The translations under genes and the position numbers were made by a program. The notes below the pieces were generated by a model. It saw nothing but the letters and a program-made list of their open reading frames with translations. It was not told the origin of the DNA and searched no databases. 64,000 bases of DNA from Bacteroidia bacterium. Its GTDB lineage: Bacteria > Bacteroidota > Bacteroidia > Flavobacteriales_D > Cryomorphaceae. The DNA is taken from positions 775,495 to 839,494 of the forward strand of contig JAUICL010000002.1 of assembly GCA_030427905.1 (NCBI GenBank). The letters are read 5' to 3'. Within the stretch, counting starts at the first letter, position 1. Every line of letters starts with the position of its first letter. This document shows positions 26,755 through 35,521 of the stretch, piece by piece.

Positions 26755-27426
26755 CTAAAACACCTGTTTCACCTGCCCAATCTGATTGAGAAACTCATTT
26801 CGAACTTCGGGTTGTTCGAATGCACCGCCGTATTCAAAAGTGGTGGTGAAACTCGATTTGTCCTTAATACCACGCGATGAGACGCAAAGGTGCTTTGCCG
26901 AAATCATTACCATCACACTTTCGGTTTTCAAAACGTTTTGTAGTTCAGTGAGAATCTGCAGACAAAGCCTTTCTTGAACCTGCGGACGCTTCGAAAAATA
27001 ATCCACTAAGCGGTTAATTTTTGAAAGTCCGATCACGTGCTTTTCCGGAATATAGGCTACATGAGCAAACCCCGAGATGGGAAGGAAGTGGTGTTCGCAT
27101 ACGGAATCGACTGTGATATTTTGCTCGATCAGCATTTTGCCATAACCGTATTTATTCTCAAACACCGAAAGTCTTGGTCTATCAGCCGGATTTAACCCCC
27201 CAAACAATTCTTTGACGTACATTTTAGCCACCCGGTAGGGCGTACCTGAAAGGCTATCATCACTTAAATCGAGCCCTAGCTCTTCCATAATCTTTGAAAA
27301 GTGATGCTGAATGGAAGCAATTTTAGCATCGTTCGGCTTATCGAATGCATCGGTTCGCATAGGAGTATCGATGCTCGTGGAGATGTGATTATCTCCCAAT
27401 GATTCAATCTCTTCAATGGTATTCAT
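26755..27426 (-). CDS. folE: GTP cyclohydrolase I (type IA, zinc-dependent)
   Basis: About 223 residues from the ATG at 27426 (MNTIEEIESLGDNH). It makes 7,8-dihydroneopterin triphosphate from GTP, the first step of tetrahydrofolate synthesis. Zinc ligands and catalytic residues are visible: VDSVCEHHFLPISG (Cys, His-His) and MISAKHLCVSSRGIKD (His, Cys). HVIGLSKINRLVDYFSKRPQ is the family core. It lies 8 bp downstream of the merC-like gene, whose promoter carries a palindrome shared with the COG0523 GTPase. A zinc-dependent enzyme in a putative zinc-responsive operon may ensure enough apo-enzyme when zinc is scarce. Confidence 0.95.
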   Translation of the reverse strand: MNTIEEIESLGDNHISTSIDTPMRTDAFDKPNDAKIASIQHHFSKIMEELGLDLSDDSLSGTPYRVAKMYVKELFGGLNPADRPRLSVFENKYGYGKMLIEQNITVDSVCEHHFLPISGFAHVAYIPEKHVIGLSKINRLVDYFSKRPQVQERLCLQILTELQNVLKTESVMVMISAKHLCVSSRGIKDKSSFTTTFEYGGAFEQPEVRNEFLNQIGQVKQVF

Positions 27427-27434
27427 CACTATTT

Positions 27435-27845
27435 TCAGTTTTGGTGAGCACAACACCCATCTCCATCGCACCGACAGAAACGATGATTGTAAATGTGAAG
27501 GGCAATTATAGCCAAAGCAGGTACGTAGATAAACTCGTGCGATACCACGCCCAGTTCAAAGGTTTCATTGAGAATGGTGAGAAGCAATACCGACCAACTG
27601 GCCCACATGGCGATAGCTACCCAGCGTTTACTCGTTTTTGCCGTGGCATAGTAGATGGCGATAAATGAAATAACAAGAAAAATGTAATCTATAGCCTGCC
27701 ACCACACGGGCGTATCGGCGCAGCAAGTAGAAGTACAAACACTAGCTACGAAAATGAAGGGAGTTGCTACGCAATGTACGAAGCACAGGGCGCTGGCTGC
27801 TGCTCCTACGAGATCGGAGTTGAACGCCTTTTGAAACTGAACCAT
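27435..27845 (-). CDS. MerC-domain membrane protein
   Basis: 136 residues from the ATG at 27845. Four membrane segments start with LVGAAASALCFVHCVATPFI, which carries the paired Cys of MerC-like proteins (LCFVHC). Extra cysteines occur in VCTSTCCAD and in the C-terminal FCRCDGDGCCAHQN tail, suggesting thiol-metal binding. MerC proper carries mercuric ions, but chromosomal MerC-domain proteins in Bacteroidota occur in zinc-regulated operons and may handle zinc. The operon promoter overlaps a perfect palindrome. folE follows at 8 bp. Confidence 0.8.
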   Translation of the reverse strand: MVQFQKAFNSDLVGAAASALCFVHCVATPFIFVASVCTSTCCADTPVWWQAIDYIFLVISFIAIYYATAKTSKRWVAIAMWASWSVLLLTILNETFELGVVSHEFIYVPALAIIALHIYNHRFCRCDGDGCCAHQN

Positions 27846-27870
27846 AAAACCAGGATTAGCAAATTCAGCA

Positions 27871-27911
27871 CAAATGTACGCTTTGATTTTATTATTGCAA
27901 CATTGTTGCAA
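27871..27911 (-). promoter_or_regulatory. Promoter with 17-bp operator for merC-folE (Zur-like)
   Basis: On the minus strand, TTG (27900-27898), a 19-bp spacer and TACATTTG (27878-27871) match the Bacteroidota promoter pattern TTG-N19-TANNTTTG. The -33 TTG lies inside a perfect palindrome, TTGCAACA T TGTTGCAA (27895-27911). Binding there would block the promoter. The same arrangement is found upstream of the COG0523 gene. Confidence 0.75.
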
Positions 27912-28046
27912 TTACAAATTGAGCAAAATATCTCGCATAATTTTCAGAAATCCCCCAATCCAATTGACTAACCAACATACCAATGATGCTCATCAAAGAA
28001 AGACGCTGCCTTGAACGCAAAATCAATGGAAAAGAGAAAAGATAGA

Positions 28047-28220
28047 CTATTGTCTGACCCGCCTACGTCTATAGATCATTAAAGAATAGAGACTCAAACC
28101 AAACCCCACTCCCATCATAAGCCCCCTATCCAAATCTGAGATTACAGCGTATTGAGCATATATTTGCACGATGACGATTAGAGCCAGTCCAATGACCAAT
28201 AGGACTTGTGATTTATTCAT
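28047..28220 (-). CDS. Small two-helix membrane protein
   Basis: A 57-residue reading frame with two membrane segments: LLVIGLALIVIVQIYA and LMMGVGFGLSLYSLMIY, ending in RRRRVRQ. The start is the ATG at 28220. Hydrophobic pattern and positive tail look genuine and it fills an otherwise empty 360-bp gap. No family is recognised. Confidence 0.5.
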   Translation of the reverse strand: MNKSQVLLVIGLALIVIVQIYAQYAVISDLDRGLMMGVGFGLSLYSLMIYRRRRVRQ

Positions 28221-28339
28221 ATCCGTTCAGAATTTCCTTTGGTTAGAATCTTTCACAAGATAAACCCAGATATACTTATTTCAAAAGATCCGTAATTCTA
28301 CACATGGAATTTAAGAGCGAAAGAAGTTTTCATTGTGCC

Positions 28340-28930
28340 CTAATTCTCCTCCCCGTAGTAGTTAGCCAAAATAGATTCCAGTGGCTCTTCCCCACCAATT
28401 ACCCGTTCGATGCGGTTCCACGCTTCCGCACTCAAAACTTGCTTCAGCGGCTGAGCTACCTGATTGACCTTCGGGAATACCGCTGAAATCTTCTTATCCC
28501 AGACTTTGTAGTACTTCAAGAGATCGTTGGGGTAGACTATTTTTCGTTTTGTTCCCTCGTCGATGCCGCGGAATGGCATGGTAATATTGAGATAACCGTA
28601 ATCGTCGGTCAATTGCTCTCCCCGCTGAATGTCGCGAATGGCAATCTCGAAATCGTAAGCCGTAGTCAGGCAGTTGGAATTGAAGCTGTGATTCACAAAG
28701 CGGCCATTGTCCCAACACAGCACGAGGTTCCCGTTGTTGTTTCGAAAGGTATAGGTGTCGAGAATGTCTTGATAGATGGGTTCCATATTCTGAAACTCAA
28801 CAGGGCTAAACTCGCGATCGAGTTTGTCCAAAACCCAGGTAATGGTACCTGCGGGAATAAACTCTGTGGCCACTACCCCGTAGCCCACTTCATTGCTGAT
28901 AAACTTGAGTTCCGTGTGCGGATGAATCAT
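28340..28930 (-). CDS. SET-domain protein
   Basis: A 196-residue protein with the core SET motifs: GYGVVATEFIPAGTITWVLD (N-flank), RFVNHSFNSNC (NHS/C motif) and GEQLTDDYGY (terminal GExLxxDYG). SET enzymes are lysine methyltransferases using S-adenosylmethionine. Bacterial members act on ribosomal or other proteins, or are uncharacterised. The C-terminal 70 residues have no post-SET cysteines; they are helical (LSAEAWNRIERVIGGEEPLE). Target is unknown. It stands alone. Confidence 0.85.
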   Translation of the reverse strand: MIHPHTELKFISNEVGYGVVATEFIPAGTITWVLDKLDREFSPVEFQNMEPIYQDILDTYTFRNNNGNLVLCWDNGRFVNHSFNSNCLTTAYDFEIAIRDIQRGEQLTDDYGYLNITMPFRGIDEGTKRKIVYPNDLLKYYKVWDKKISAVFPKVNQVAQPLKQVLSAEAWNRIERVIGGEEPLESILANYYGEEN

Positions 28931-29050
28931 TTTGATTTGAATTAGACTTGTTTAGACTAAAAAGTGAACTGCAGTCAAAAATTGGTCCCGAGAAAACCAT
29001 TGGTGGCTCTGCATACTCCATCCAATATTCCTACTATGAAATCAGGAAAA

Positions 29051-29365
29051 TTACATTAACAAAAGGGTCACGGCAAGCACCGTACAGGCAATAATGAGCA
29101 CACCCAACATGCTGTTTTTCGGCGAAACAATCACAGGTGAACCATTCTTATAAAAATCCAGCACAATACCACTCAGACCAAAACCAGTTACGATTTTACA
29201 ATTGGATCGGCCGGTTGCTTCGTCCATTCCAAACTCATGTTCTGTACCTGTAATGGAGTATTTGGAAGAAACCAACTCTCCATTTACGCGGATGGTTTCC
29301 TTTCCCAAAAATGAGTTGTGAACTTCAATCTTATTATCGCCGTTGTATATCGTCGTGTACTTCAT
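29051..29365 (-). CDS. Hypothetical tail-anchored membrane protein
   Basis: A 104-residue protein. The first 80 residues look beta-rich (MKYTTIYNGDNKIEVHNSFL, GFGLSGIVLDFYKNG). A single C-terminal membrane segment (MLGVLIIACTVLAVTLLLM) ends the protein, giving a tail-anchor layout. No family is recognised. Confidence 0.55.
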   Translation of the reverse strand: MKYTTIYNGDNKIEVHNSFLGKETIRVNGELVSSKYSITGTEHEFGMDEATGRSNCKIVTGFGLSGIVLDFYKNGSPVIVSPKNSMLGVLIIACTVLAVTLLLM

Positions 29366-29467
29366 CTGTGTCTTAGCATTTCATAAGTGAAAATACTAAT
29401 TCCGGAGAGCTTTCAATCTTATTTTTGATCGAATTAATTTCTACATTCGCCGCGCTTTTATAATGCG

Positions 29468-30097
29468 TTGAACACCTACCATAAGCTAGAGAACTGGCTC
29501 TCCTGGATGGATGAGCTCTCTCAAAATGATTTTGTGGTCGTCGATCACTTCTTGGACCGAGAACTATTCGATTCGATCAGATCATTTTTCCTTTCTCACA
29601 TCGATGCATTTAGCAAAGCTGGGATCGGAGCGCTCGATCAAAACATGATTCGCAAAGACATTCGCGGCGATTATACCTATTGGCTAGATCGCAAGCGAGA
29701 TGTTGAGTTAATCCCCTACTGGGATCTAGTGGATGAAACGATCCATTTCTACAACCGATATTGCTATTTAGGTATCTCAGGTTATGAGTTTCACTTGGCC
29801 CATTACCCGAAAGGTGGGCACTACGACAAACACCTCGATCAGTTTAACGATCGGAGCAACCGAATGATCTCAATGGTGATCTACCTCAACAAAGACTGGC
29901 AAAAGGGAGATGGCGGCGAACTGGAGATTTTCCGTCCAGATGGTTCTTCCGTTCTAGTGGAACCCATCGAGGGAAGATGCGTGATGTTCAAGAGTGCCGA
30001 GGTGCCGCACAGAGTGGTAGCTTCAAATAAGCCTCGCTACAGCCTTACCGGATGGCTCCTTCAGCATCCATCGGCTCTGGGGCAGTTCTTGGGATAA
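29468..30097 (+). CDS. 2-oxoglutarate/Fe(II) dioxygenase (prolyl-4-hydroxylase-like)
   Basis: A 209-residue protein starting at a TTG; no upstream ATG is available. The P4H-like core shows iron ligands in GGHYDKHLDQFNDRS (HxD) and EVPHRVVASNKPRYS (distal His, then basic residue for 2-oxoglutarate). SMVIYLNKDWQKGDGGELEI is the typical central strand. It hydroxylates a protein or small molecule using Fe(II), O2 and 2-oxoglutarate. Target is unknown. Convergent with the gene at 30152-31090. Confidence 0.85.
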   Translation: MNTYHKLENWLSWMDELSQNDFVVVDHFLDRELFDSIRSFFLSHIDAFSKAGIGALDQNMIRKDIRGDYTYWLDRKRDVELIPYWDLVDETIHFYNRYCYLGISGYEFHLAHYPKGGHYDKHLDQFNDRSNRMISMVIYLNKDWQKGDGGELEIFRPDGSSVLVEPIEGRCVMFKSAEVPHRVVASNKPRYSLTGWLLQHPSALGQFLG

Positions 30098-30151
30098 AGT
30101 TCGTTTCTCAAAATCGGTTAGTGCGCGTAAATCTAGCTGTTCTTAGCCGTT

Positions 30152-31090
30152 CTAATACAGCCGCTTCCAGAACTTAGTCAGACAAGTGGCCTTGTCAATT
30201 TCTTCGAACATCTCCACACTCAACAAGCCGATTTTTTCCCTCCTGCTGTCGAGTAAATCGTCGTTTTTGTTTTTAGGAACATGTTTAAATCCAAAATACC
30301 CTTCATTTGGGTAATTTCCTTTCCCGAATTCGGCTTCAAAATCGCAAATGGTGGCAAAGTGTTCATTGTGGATGTTTCCCCTCTTCAACTCTTCTAAAAG
30401 CAATTGGTCATGCGATGGGTTGGGCTGACTGTAGTGGTGGATGAGCAGAACAATCGGCATCCCCGCACTGAAGTTTTGGGTAGACACCTTTTCGTGCATA
30501 CTGGTTCGATCAAGACCGATGAGATGCTCACCGGGAAAGCCATATAGCCCCGTGAGCTCAATTATTCGCTCTACTTGCCGCGTATTTAGGTCTTCCCATT
30601 CCTTTCCAATCTTCTTCCGTTTTAACAGCGTGGCTTCATAGTATTTCGCACGCATTTCCTGATCTGCTGAGAACATCGCGTTAATTTCCTCCCGGATCTC
30701 TGGAATAATTCTTCGCTCGTATATTTCCACCAGACTGTCTTCTTTCATTTTTAGAGCATCGGAAATTGCCTTGGGTAGAAACTCGCTGATCAACCCCAAA
30801 TTTTCGAGATCCCTTAGTCTTATACCCAATGTCAAGGCCTTCTGAGCAAAAAAGTAAAACATAGCTGTATCGCCCGCACAGGCAGACAACTCTAGGGCAT
30901 TATAAGCATCACGTGCAAAGGGTGTAATTGGACCTTGGAACGCGGCTTTGTAGTGCTTAAGAGCCACTCTGTAATCTTCTGATACAGCCGCAACTCTTCC
31001 TTTATTGATGGCTCTGTAGTAAACTAAAGCATCTTGAGCTAAGCTGTCGAAAGTAAAAAAGATGAGAAAAACAGTGAAAAAGCGAATCAT
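30152..31090 (-). CDS. Secreted hypothetical protein
   Basis: About 312 residues from the ATG at 31090, giving a signal peptide (MIRFFTVFLIFFTFDSLAQ); the longer frame upstream would disrupt it. The mature part is helical and TPR-like at first (YYRAINKGRVAAVSEDYRVA, ARDAYNALELSACAGDTAMF). A later segment, MPIVLLIHHYSQPNPSHDQL, is typical of a group of uncharacterised Bacteroidota proteins with the DUF6624 layout. I hold that assignment loosely. Confidence 0.6.
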   Translation of the reverse strand: MIRFFTVFLIFFTFDSLAQDALVYYRAINKGRVAAVSEDYRVALKHYKAAFQGPITPFARDAYNALELSACAGDTAMFYFFAQKALTLGIRLRDLENLGLISEFLPKAISDALKMKEDSLVEIYERRIIPEIREEINAMFSADQEMRAKYYEATLLKRKKIGKEWEDLNTRQVERIIELTGLYGFPGEHLIGLDRTSMHEKVSTQNFSAGMPIVLLIHHYSQPNPSHDQLLLEELKRGNIHNEHFATICDFEAEFGKGNYPNEGYFGFKHVPKNKNDDLLDSRREKIGLLSVEMFEEIDKATCLTKFWKRLY

Positions 31091-31192
31091 ATCTAACAAA
31101 ATAATCATTGAGTCCGATAAAACCCTTGTCAATTGACTACCACTGGAGTAGTCTGCCCATAAATATCTAACAATCTAATTTAGATCAATATC

Positions 31193-31465
31193 TTACCGAA
31201 ACAATAAAAGCTGGCTATCCAAAATTCCTTTGACCCAGTGCTTGACCATTGGCTCTATTTCATAATAAAGATCCACTTTAGCCCCCCTTTCATCCTCGTA
31301 AACCGCTTCACCGAGCACACAGAGCAGCACTGCACGCACCTTAGAGCTATGCTCCTTCAGAATTTCGCCTTTCTTGATCTGGATAGCTACTACATTTGCT
31401 CCTATAGTACGAGACAGCGGCTTTGCGCTGACTCCCCTCTCATCGTGCAGATTGCGAATATTCAT
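31193..31465 (-). CDS. Small cupin-like protein
   Basis: A 90-residue cytoplasmic protein with a reduced cupin pattern: KKGEILKEHSSKVRAVLLCV, then a GEAVYEDERG turn, then EPMVKHWVKGILDSQLLLF. One His per motif remains, so metal binding is uncertain. Its ATG start overlaps the stop of the upstream lipoprotein gene by 4 nt, indicating coupled translation. Confidence 0.6.
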   Translation of the reverse strand: MNIRNLHDERGVSAKPLSRTIGANVVAIQIKKGEILKEHSSKVRAVLLCVLGEAVYEDERGAKVDLYYEIEPMVKHWVKGILDSQLLLFR

Positions 31466-31866
31466 TTGAAGAATTTGTGGTACGTATTAAAGGACTCTTC
31501 AAGATCAGCGATCAACTCTTCTGACTGATCGTTATCCATTGAAGTGGAAAGCTGCTCAATCAAACCCATATGAGTAATCAACCACTTGTGAAGTTCTTCG
31601 TGGCTTTCACCTTTCATGGTGCAACTTTCAATTAGTGCTAGGTTCTGCATTCTTAGTCCTTCAGCCAACTCCTTGTATTCCGTTCCCCCTCTCTCAATAA
31701 AGTCGTTCAGCAATTCATGTCCCTTCTCGATATGGGGTTTCATCTCAGCATTGACAACCCATTTCTCACCGTCATTCAATCGAAGACCGGCATCAACTTT
31801 TTGCGTCCCACAAGCCGTCAAGACAATCATTGTCATGGCGTAATAAAGTATAAGTGACACTCTCAT
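31462..31866 (-). CDS. Small lipoprotein, helical, His/Met-containing
   Basis: About 134 residues from the ATG at 31866, which begins a lipoprotein signal (lipobox VLTAC). An upstream in-frame ATG would put 36 residues ahead of the signal. The mature part is helical and contains CTMKGESHEELHKWLITHM, which has clustered Cys, Met and His and could bind a metal. It is coupled to the small cupin-like gene. No named family is recognised. Confidence 0.6.
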   Translation of the reverse strand: MRVSLILYYAMTMIVLTACGTQKVDAGLRLNDGEKWVVNAEMKPHIEKGHELLNDFIERGGTEYKELAEGLRMQNLALIESCTMKGESHEELHKWLITHMGLIEQLSTSMDNDQSEELIADLEESFNTYHKFFK

Positions 31867-31975
31867 TGGATGCGATTTTGGCTTAGGAATTTCTGAAAGG
31901 CTCCAATCCAAAAGTAGAAATTTCTTCATCAAGACTTTAAACAGCTGCTTAATTCCAAAAAGACCTTTACACAAA

Positions 31976-33259
31976 CTACCGCACTACAAACTCTTTGCTG
32001 CCAATCTTGCTGCCATCCACCATTTGGAGTACATATGTCCCGCCAGACAAAGCCGATGTATCGATGAAGAAAGAATCAGTCATGGCCGGTCTTCTTTCTT
32101 GAATCATCAGCCTTCCCTGAAGATCAAAAACCTGAATGGTAATCGGCTCGATTGATTGAGATCTGTAATCGACTCGCACCCTTCCATCAGCGGTTGGATT
32201 AGGAAACAAACTAAAGTTCAGCGTGCTATGGGCATCTGCCACTCCCATCACCACCTTGTTGTATAGAAACACACCTTTCCCACCGATATAAACGTAATCG
32301 GTATTGTTCATGTGCTCTACCGTCATGCACTGCACCCGCTGCACGGCCGGTGGGCTTTGGTAATGTATGGTATCCCAGGTCGCTCCTTGGTTTTCGCTAA
32401 TAAGCAATGGCACTTCATTGGCATTGGTATTGTTCAACCCCGTTACATAAAGTACACCGGTGCTCGCCGGGCTAAAATCGATATTGGTGTAATAGAGCGC
32501 ATAGATAGATTCTAGGGCAAACCAGTTTAAGAGCTGGACCCAATTCTCACCTTCGTCTTCGGTTTTGCATATCACCCCTTCGCCCGCAGCGTACCAGGTA
32601 TCACCATCGATAGCGATGTCGTGTAACGCGTTATCTCCCGAAAAATAGCCCGTCATGGCCGGAAAGTCCCAGGTTTCGCCATTGTCGTGCGACAATTGAA
32701 CGATTGGGTTGAAAAAATCGGCTTCTCCCCCAATGATCACTTGATCGGTATTGGTCGGGTTCACCATAATAAACCTGTCGGTATTCTGCGAATTATTCAG
32801 CGGTTCCCAGGTAGTCCCACCATCATCGCTTTTCAACTGGTGATTAAGCAGGTAGAAAGTCGAAAAGTCATTCGGCGGGGTAGCCATCTGATCTAAAAAT
32901 TGATACTCATTGGAGTTCGAAATGCTTTCCGTCATCAAACCAAAGCTATCTCCGCCATCCACCGATTTATAGAGTTGATTGGTATAAGTGCCATCGATGG
33001 TTATTAACGAATAAAAAGTCTCGTGATTCTCAACCAATGTCTGAACAACGTGATGGCCCTGCATTCCACAGGCTGTCCAGGCGGAGTCTAGCGTGGTCAA
33101 GTGTTTTTTGTAAATCCCGTTTTCTGTGCTGGCGTAGAGTGTATCGGCATACACGGTTAGGTCATTGACCAAGTAGGCATTGAGCCCCAAGTTGGTCCAC
33201 TGGGCCATGCTAAAAAGAGATGAAACCAGCAGCGTACTGATCAAGATGAGTTGTTTCAT
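31976..33259 (-). CDS. T9SS-secreted BNR/sialidase-like beta-propeller protein
   Basis: A 427-residue protein with a signal peptide (ending SLFSMAQ). Repeating propeller blades carry Asp-box-like motifs (KSVDGGDSFG, KSDDGGTTW, SHDNGETWD, KTEDEGENW, SENQGATWD). A type A sorting domain closes it (LFPNPTADGRVRVDYRS to GGTYVLQMVDG, ending KEFVVR). The fold occurs in exo-sialidases and YCF48/VPS10-like proteins, but sialidase catalytic residues are not evident. Likely surface-exposed or released; function unknown. Confidence 0.8.
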   Translation of the reverse strand: MKQLILISTLLVSSLFSMAQWTNLGLNAYLVNDLTVYADTLYASTENGIYKKHLTTLDSAWTACGMQGHHVVQTLVENHETFYSLITIDGTYTNQLYKSVDGGDSFGLMTESISNSNEYQFLDQMATPPNDFSTFYLLNHQLKSDDGGTTWEPLNNSQNTDRFIMVNPTNTDQVIIGGEADFFNPIVQLSHDNGETWDFPAMTGYFSGDNALHDIAIDGDTWYAAGEGVICKTEDEGENWVQLLNWFALESIYALYYTNIDFSPASTGVLYVTGLNNTNANEVPLLISENQGATWDTIHYQSPPAVQRVQCMTVEHMNNTDYVYIGGKGVFLYNKVVMGVADAHSTLNFSLFPNPTADGRVRVDYRSQSIEPITIQVFDLQGRLMIQERRPAMTDSFFIDTSALSGGTYVLQMVDGSKIGSKEFVVR

Positions 33260-33371
33260 ATGGTTAATTGCTATCGGGTTTAAAATGTGTGGGCTTTCCG
33301 TCCTTAAAAATAGTGCGGGTTTAAAGCAATTGGTTACAGAAATGATCCATTCTTTTTGATCACTTCATCAC

Positions 33372-33629
33372 CTATCGCATTCCGTAGATCGAAACGATGA
33401 TCAAACCTAGAGCCACCAAAATTGACCAGACGGGGTTTCTAGGTTTTGTGTTTAAAATCCACCTACCCAAGTCTACCAATACCCACATGGATAGCACAAA
33501 GCAATAGATCATCGCACCAAATCCAACAATCCAAAAACCTGTACTTCCGAGATGGGCCCAGGAGTACTCTTTGGCATAGACAAATACGAAAAGTACGACT
33601 GAAGCAAGGAGGAGTCGATAATTTTTCAT
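33372..33629 (-). CDS. Small three-helix membrane protein
   Basis: About 85 residues from the ATG at 33629. Three membrane segments: LLLASVVLFVFVYA, TGFWIVGFGAMIYCFVLSMW and WSILVALGLIIVSIYGM. No family is recognised. It lies 12 bp downstream of the DUF4440 gene, so a shared transcript is likely. Confidence 0.55.
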   Translation of the reverse strand: MKNYRLLLASVVLFVFVYAKEYSWAHLGSTGFWIVGFGAMIYCFVLSMWVLVDLGRWILNTKPRNPVWSILVALGLIIVSIYGMR

Positions 33630-33640
33630 TCTCAAACTAC

Positions 33641-34150
33641 TTACCGACCTGTCTCGCCATTCGGTGGATCCTGATGATCATAGCTCAAAACCGATCGAAG
33701 CTTCCACTTATCTTCTTCAAGTATCCAAACATGGGTGAACTTGGCTGTGCTGGTCAGGTACTTTTCGCGGCCATCTTCTAGCGCATAAAACTCGTGCTCA
33801 CCGTGTTGGATGGCACCGTAAAGTACACCGTTATTTTTCAAGGGATATACAACCACAGTTTCTTTGTTTAAAACCCGAATGGCTTTGTACGGTAGTTTAC
33901 AGAGTCCGTTTTCAATGCTTTCAATAAATGCCGCTTTCGACTCAGTAATGCCAGACTGATCGTGATAAAAACGAAAATCCGCACTGATCAACTCGCGTAG
34001 AATGTCAGTATCACATTTATTGAAAGAGAGATTAAAGAGCAGGCTATCGCATTCACTTATCGCTCTATCGAGCTCAGCAGTATTCGCAACTTGACTAGAG
34101 GCCGCAGAAGAAATTAATATCGAAACTAGAGCGAGGAATATCCTTGTCAT
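33641..34150 (-). CDS. Secreted DUF4440/SnoaL-like (NTF2 fold) protein
   Basis: About 169 residues from the ATG at 34150, beginning a signal peptide (ending SAASSQ). The NTF2-like pattern is visible: SLLFNLSFNKCDTDILRELI, FRFYHDQSG, SKAAFIESIENG, then FTHVWILEEDKWKLRSVLSY. DUF4440 proteins form cone-shaped ligand-binding domains, some enzymatic. Ligand is unknown. Confidence 0.75.
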   Translation of the reverse strand: MTRIFLALVSILISSAASSQVANTAELDRAISECDSLLFNLSFNKCDTDILRELISADFRFYHDQSGITESKAAFIESIENGLCKLPYKAIRVLNKETVVVYPLKNNGVLYGAIQHGEHEFYALEDGREKYLTSTAKFTHVWILEEDKWKLRSVLSYDHQDPPNGETGR

Positions 34151-34306
34151 GTTCAAGTTGTTTTGCCGCTAACATCGGGATTTTGAATGTAATTTGATCT
34201 TATTCTGAGATATTCCTTGTATTGCACAGTATCTCGGGCGGCGTTCTAAATTTCAGCGAACACGGAGTACCTTCTTCGACGGCAATAAAAAAACCTTCAC
34301 CTACAG

Positions 34307-35161
34307 CTACTCCTTAACCACCTTCTCTATCTGCTTTGGCACACCCCTTTCAAAAACCTGGATGATATATAGTCCACTGTTCAGATTCTCTCCAATCTCC
34401 ATTTCTGGTGAATTTTGAGAATAGGTTTCTACTTCCGCTCCGCGAATATCAACGACTCTGACTTCGTAGTCGCCCGGCAGGTTTTGATCAAAGGCGATTG
34501 TACAGGTGTTGATAAATGGATTGGGTGAAACCATGCAAACTTCCTCGAGATGACTCTCTTCGACTCCGAGTGTGTTATACCAGCAATCGTCATAACTCCC
34601 AGGCTGGTATTGCAATTCTCCATCCACAAAAAAACAATTCAACTCATAGTAAACGTCAACCTTATGGTGAAACACACCAACAAAAGGCAAACCATAGCTA
34701 CTGCCAATACCTTCGATCCAATCTTCAAAAGCGAAATCGTCAAATCTAATTCGCTTTCTCATTTCCCCGTTCAATAAGCTTACGGAATCAACTTGTTCTA
34801 CGGTCATGGTATGACTTATTCCATACATATCAAGCACAAAATCATCTCCTACTTCCAAATCAAAATTGTAATACAACACTTCTTCTGAGCCAGCATAGCG
34901 ATAGACTTTACCTTCGGTATCTTCGCGAAAAGCTGCCCTATAGCTCCAAGTAGTATCAGTAGGAGAACCGCTTACGACTAACTTCTCATACTGTATTCCA
35001 TTGAACGTGGTATCTCCTTCGAATTTATAAGCGTATGTCCTACACGGACCAAAATTCATACATTCAAGACTATTCCAAGTTTTGGTTGTGTCAATCAATG
35101 TCTGGCCGAAGGTGATGCCTGAGCAGGTAAGGAAAAGAATTAGTATGGTCGTTTTTTTCAT
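34307..35161 (-). CDS. T9SS-secreted hypothetical protein
   Basis: About 284 residues from the ATG at 35161 (signal MKKTTILILFLTCSGITFG). The middle is beta-rich with CRTYAYKFEGDTTFNGIQY and YYNFDLEVGDDFVLDMYG, a layout common in single-domain Bacteroidota secreted proteins. A type A sorting domain ends it (MVSPNPFINTCTIAFDQNL to SGLYIIQVFERG, ending EKVVKE). Function unknown. Confidence 0.75.
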   Translation of the reverse strand: MKKTTILILFLTCSGITFGQTLIDTTKTWNSLECMNFGPCRTYAYKFEGDTTFNGIQYEKLVVSGSPTDTTWSYRAAFREDTEGKVYRYAGSEEVLYYNFDLEVGDDFVLDMYGISHTMTVEQVDSVSLLNGEMRKRIRFDDFAFEDWIEGIGSSYGLPFVGVFHHKVDVYYELNCFFVDGELQYQPGSYDDCWYNTLGVEESHLEEVCMVSPNPFINTCTIAFDQNLPGDYEVRVVDIRGAEVETYSQNSPEMEIGENLNSGLYIIQVFERGVPKQIEKVVKE

Positions 35162-35248
35162 AGCTTTTGATTCGGGGTTGGCAGAGCCTTCTTTATTAGA
35201 CCCTGAACCTAGAAGATTTGCACTTTTCATCGTGATTCGGGAACATTA

Positions 35249-35521
35249 TCACTTTAAAATTAAGATTATCATAAAGGTTAACAAGGCGATGATCGATAGA
35301 AGGATAATCAGACTCTTACGTCTGTCTCGGGCTATTTTCTGTCGCATTCTTGCTTTCGTCGCCTCAATTTCTTCCTGGCTAAATCTCTTTTCGTTTGATT
35401 CGACTTTCGCTACAGATGAATTGAAATACAACTTCTTTCTATCGTACTGGTCCTTCTTAAAGTCCCTGGCCGCCTTCCGCCCTTTTGTAGCCTTAAACTG
35501 AGAATAACTTCCGTCAACCAT
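35249..35521 (-). CDS. Small basic tail-anchored protein
   Basis: A 90-residue protein with a highly basic N-terminal half (KATKGRKAARDFKKDQYDRK), a charged helix (FSQEEIEATKARMRQKIARD) and a C-terminal membrane segment (SLIILLSIIALLTFMIILIL). No family is recognised. It lies 87 bp upstream of the T9SS gene. Confidence 0.5.
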   Translation of the reverse strand: MVDGSYSQFKATKGRKAARDFKKDQYDRKKLYFNSSVAKVESNEKRFSQEEIEATKARMRQKIARDRRKSLIILLSIIALLTFMIILILK

